Origin: Enterobacteriaceae bacterium
Lineage (GTDB): Bacteria > Pseudomonadota > Gammaproteobacteria > Enterobacterales > Enterobacteriaceae
DNA length: 6,120 nucleotides
NCBI GenBank assembly: GCA_022712475.1
Contig: JALAGK010000332.1
Span: 1 to 6,120 of the forward strand
Reading direction: 5' to 3'
The position numbers were made by a program, and so were the translations under genes. Below, piece by piece: positions 5,793-6,120 of the stretch. The notes below the pieces were generated by a model, which was given only the letters and a program-made list of their open reading frames with translations, was not told the origin of the DNA and searched no databases. The first letter of the stretch is position 1. Every line of letters begins with the position of its first letter.

Positions 5793-6120
5793 TTACAGCG
5801 GCATCACGCTTAACATCAGGCCCAAAAACAGCACCAGCCCCACGTAATTATTATTCATAAACGCCCGAAAACAGGCCTCGCGCTCGCGCCCGGCAATCAG
5901 CTTTTGCTGGAACACAAACAGCGCCGCCGCCAGCAGTATCGCCCAGTACCACGCGCCGCCGAGGCTGTTGAGCAGACCAATAGCAATCATCAGCGCCACA
6001 ACGCCTGCCTGTAGAATACCGATAATCAGCTTGTCGTAGCGGCCAAATAAAATCGCCGTTGATTTTACGCCAATTTTGACATCATCGTCCCGGTCGACCA
6101 TGGCGTACTGGGTGTCATAC
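5793..6120 (-). CDS. ubiA: UbiA, 4-hydroxybenzoate octaprenyltransferase, C-terminal part (partial)
   Basis: The last 108 residues of the gene are present; the frame is open to the window edge (from base 6119, with one base of the previous codon at 6120) and the N-terminal two thirds lie outside. The visible part starts [21 protein letters not shown], the second aspartate-rich, magnesium-diphosphate-binding motif of UbiA-type prenyltransferases, followed by three or so membrane segments and the [18 protein letters not shown] stretch shared with E. coli UbiA. The enzyme attaches the polyprenyl chain to 4-hydroxybenzoate in the inner membrane, an early step of ubiquinone synthesis. The ATG at 6099-6101 is an internal Met, not the start. 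In E. coli ubiC lies upstream in the same operon; here that would be beyond the right edge. Confidence 0.96.
   Translation of the reverse strand, partial: YDTQYAMVDRDDDVKIGVKSTAILFGRYDKLIIGILQAGVVALMIAIGLLNSLGGAWYWAILLAAALFVFQQKLIAGREREACFRAFMNNNYVGLVLFLGLMLSVMPL

Noticed and set aside
1..6120. Search for a mobile element, CRISPR array, tRNA or a new accessory system
   Set aside because: All protein-coding space is taken by conserved core genes in the same order as E. coli, the gaps are short, and no insertion-type ends or repeat arrays are visible.

Overview
The window is a piece of core chromosome from a member of the Enterobacteriaceae that is close to, but distinct from, Escherichia coli. 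Every full-length protein aligns by eye with its E. coli counterpart over nearly its whole length with many conservative changes. The gene order (zur, yjbJ, dinF, lexA, dgkA, plsB, ubiA) is the one known from E. coli, read here from the opposite strand. I compared with E. coli sequences from memory; no search was run. I cannot name the genus.

Layout from left to right: the last 10 codons of zur (+, 1-35) converge on yjbJ (-, 105-314), a CsbD-family small stress protein. A 208-nt gap follows, holding a probable sigma-S-type promoter, a leader hairpin and an 11-bp long-range inverted repeat. Next come dinF (-, 523-1857, MATE-family exporter) and lexA (-, 1953-2561, SOS repressor), separated by a strong hairpin with a T-run. 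The lexA promoter carries one perfect LexA operator and a second one that has lost its consensus half-site. dgkA (-, 2764-3132, diacylglycerol kinase) ends in its own terminator. A 133-bp divergent region separates it from plsB (+, 3266-5725, glycerol-3-phosphate acyltransferase). A very strong bidirectional terminator lies between plsB and the 3' end of ubiA (-, 5793 to beyond the window), 4-hydroxybenzoate octaprenyltransferase.

Functionally there are three themes. lexA-dinF is the SOS unit: LexA represses its own promoter, and dinF can be reached only by read-through past an intercistronic hairpin, since I see no operator of its own. dgkA and plsB handle the two ends of phosphatidate metabolism at the inner membrane: PlsB makes lysophosphatidate from glycerol-3-phosphate, and DgkA recycles diacylglycerol to phosphatidate. 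They share one short control region in which their candidate promoters face each other. zur and ubiA are cut by the window edges and belong to neighbouring zinc-control and ubiquinone units.

I found no mobile element, CRISPR array, tRNA, rRNA or unknown protein-coding system. The points worth a second look are regulatory: the degenerate second LexA box, the face-to-face dgkA/plsB promoter candidates, the dyad beside the yjbJ promoter, stacked hairpins in the zur/yjbJ junction, and a PlsB C-terminal tail 12 residues longer than in E. coli.
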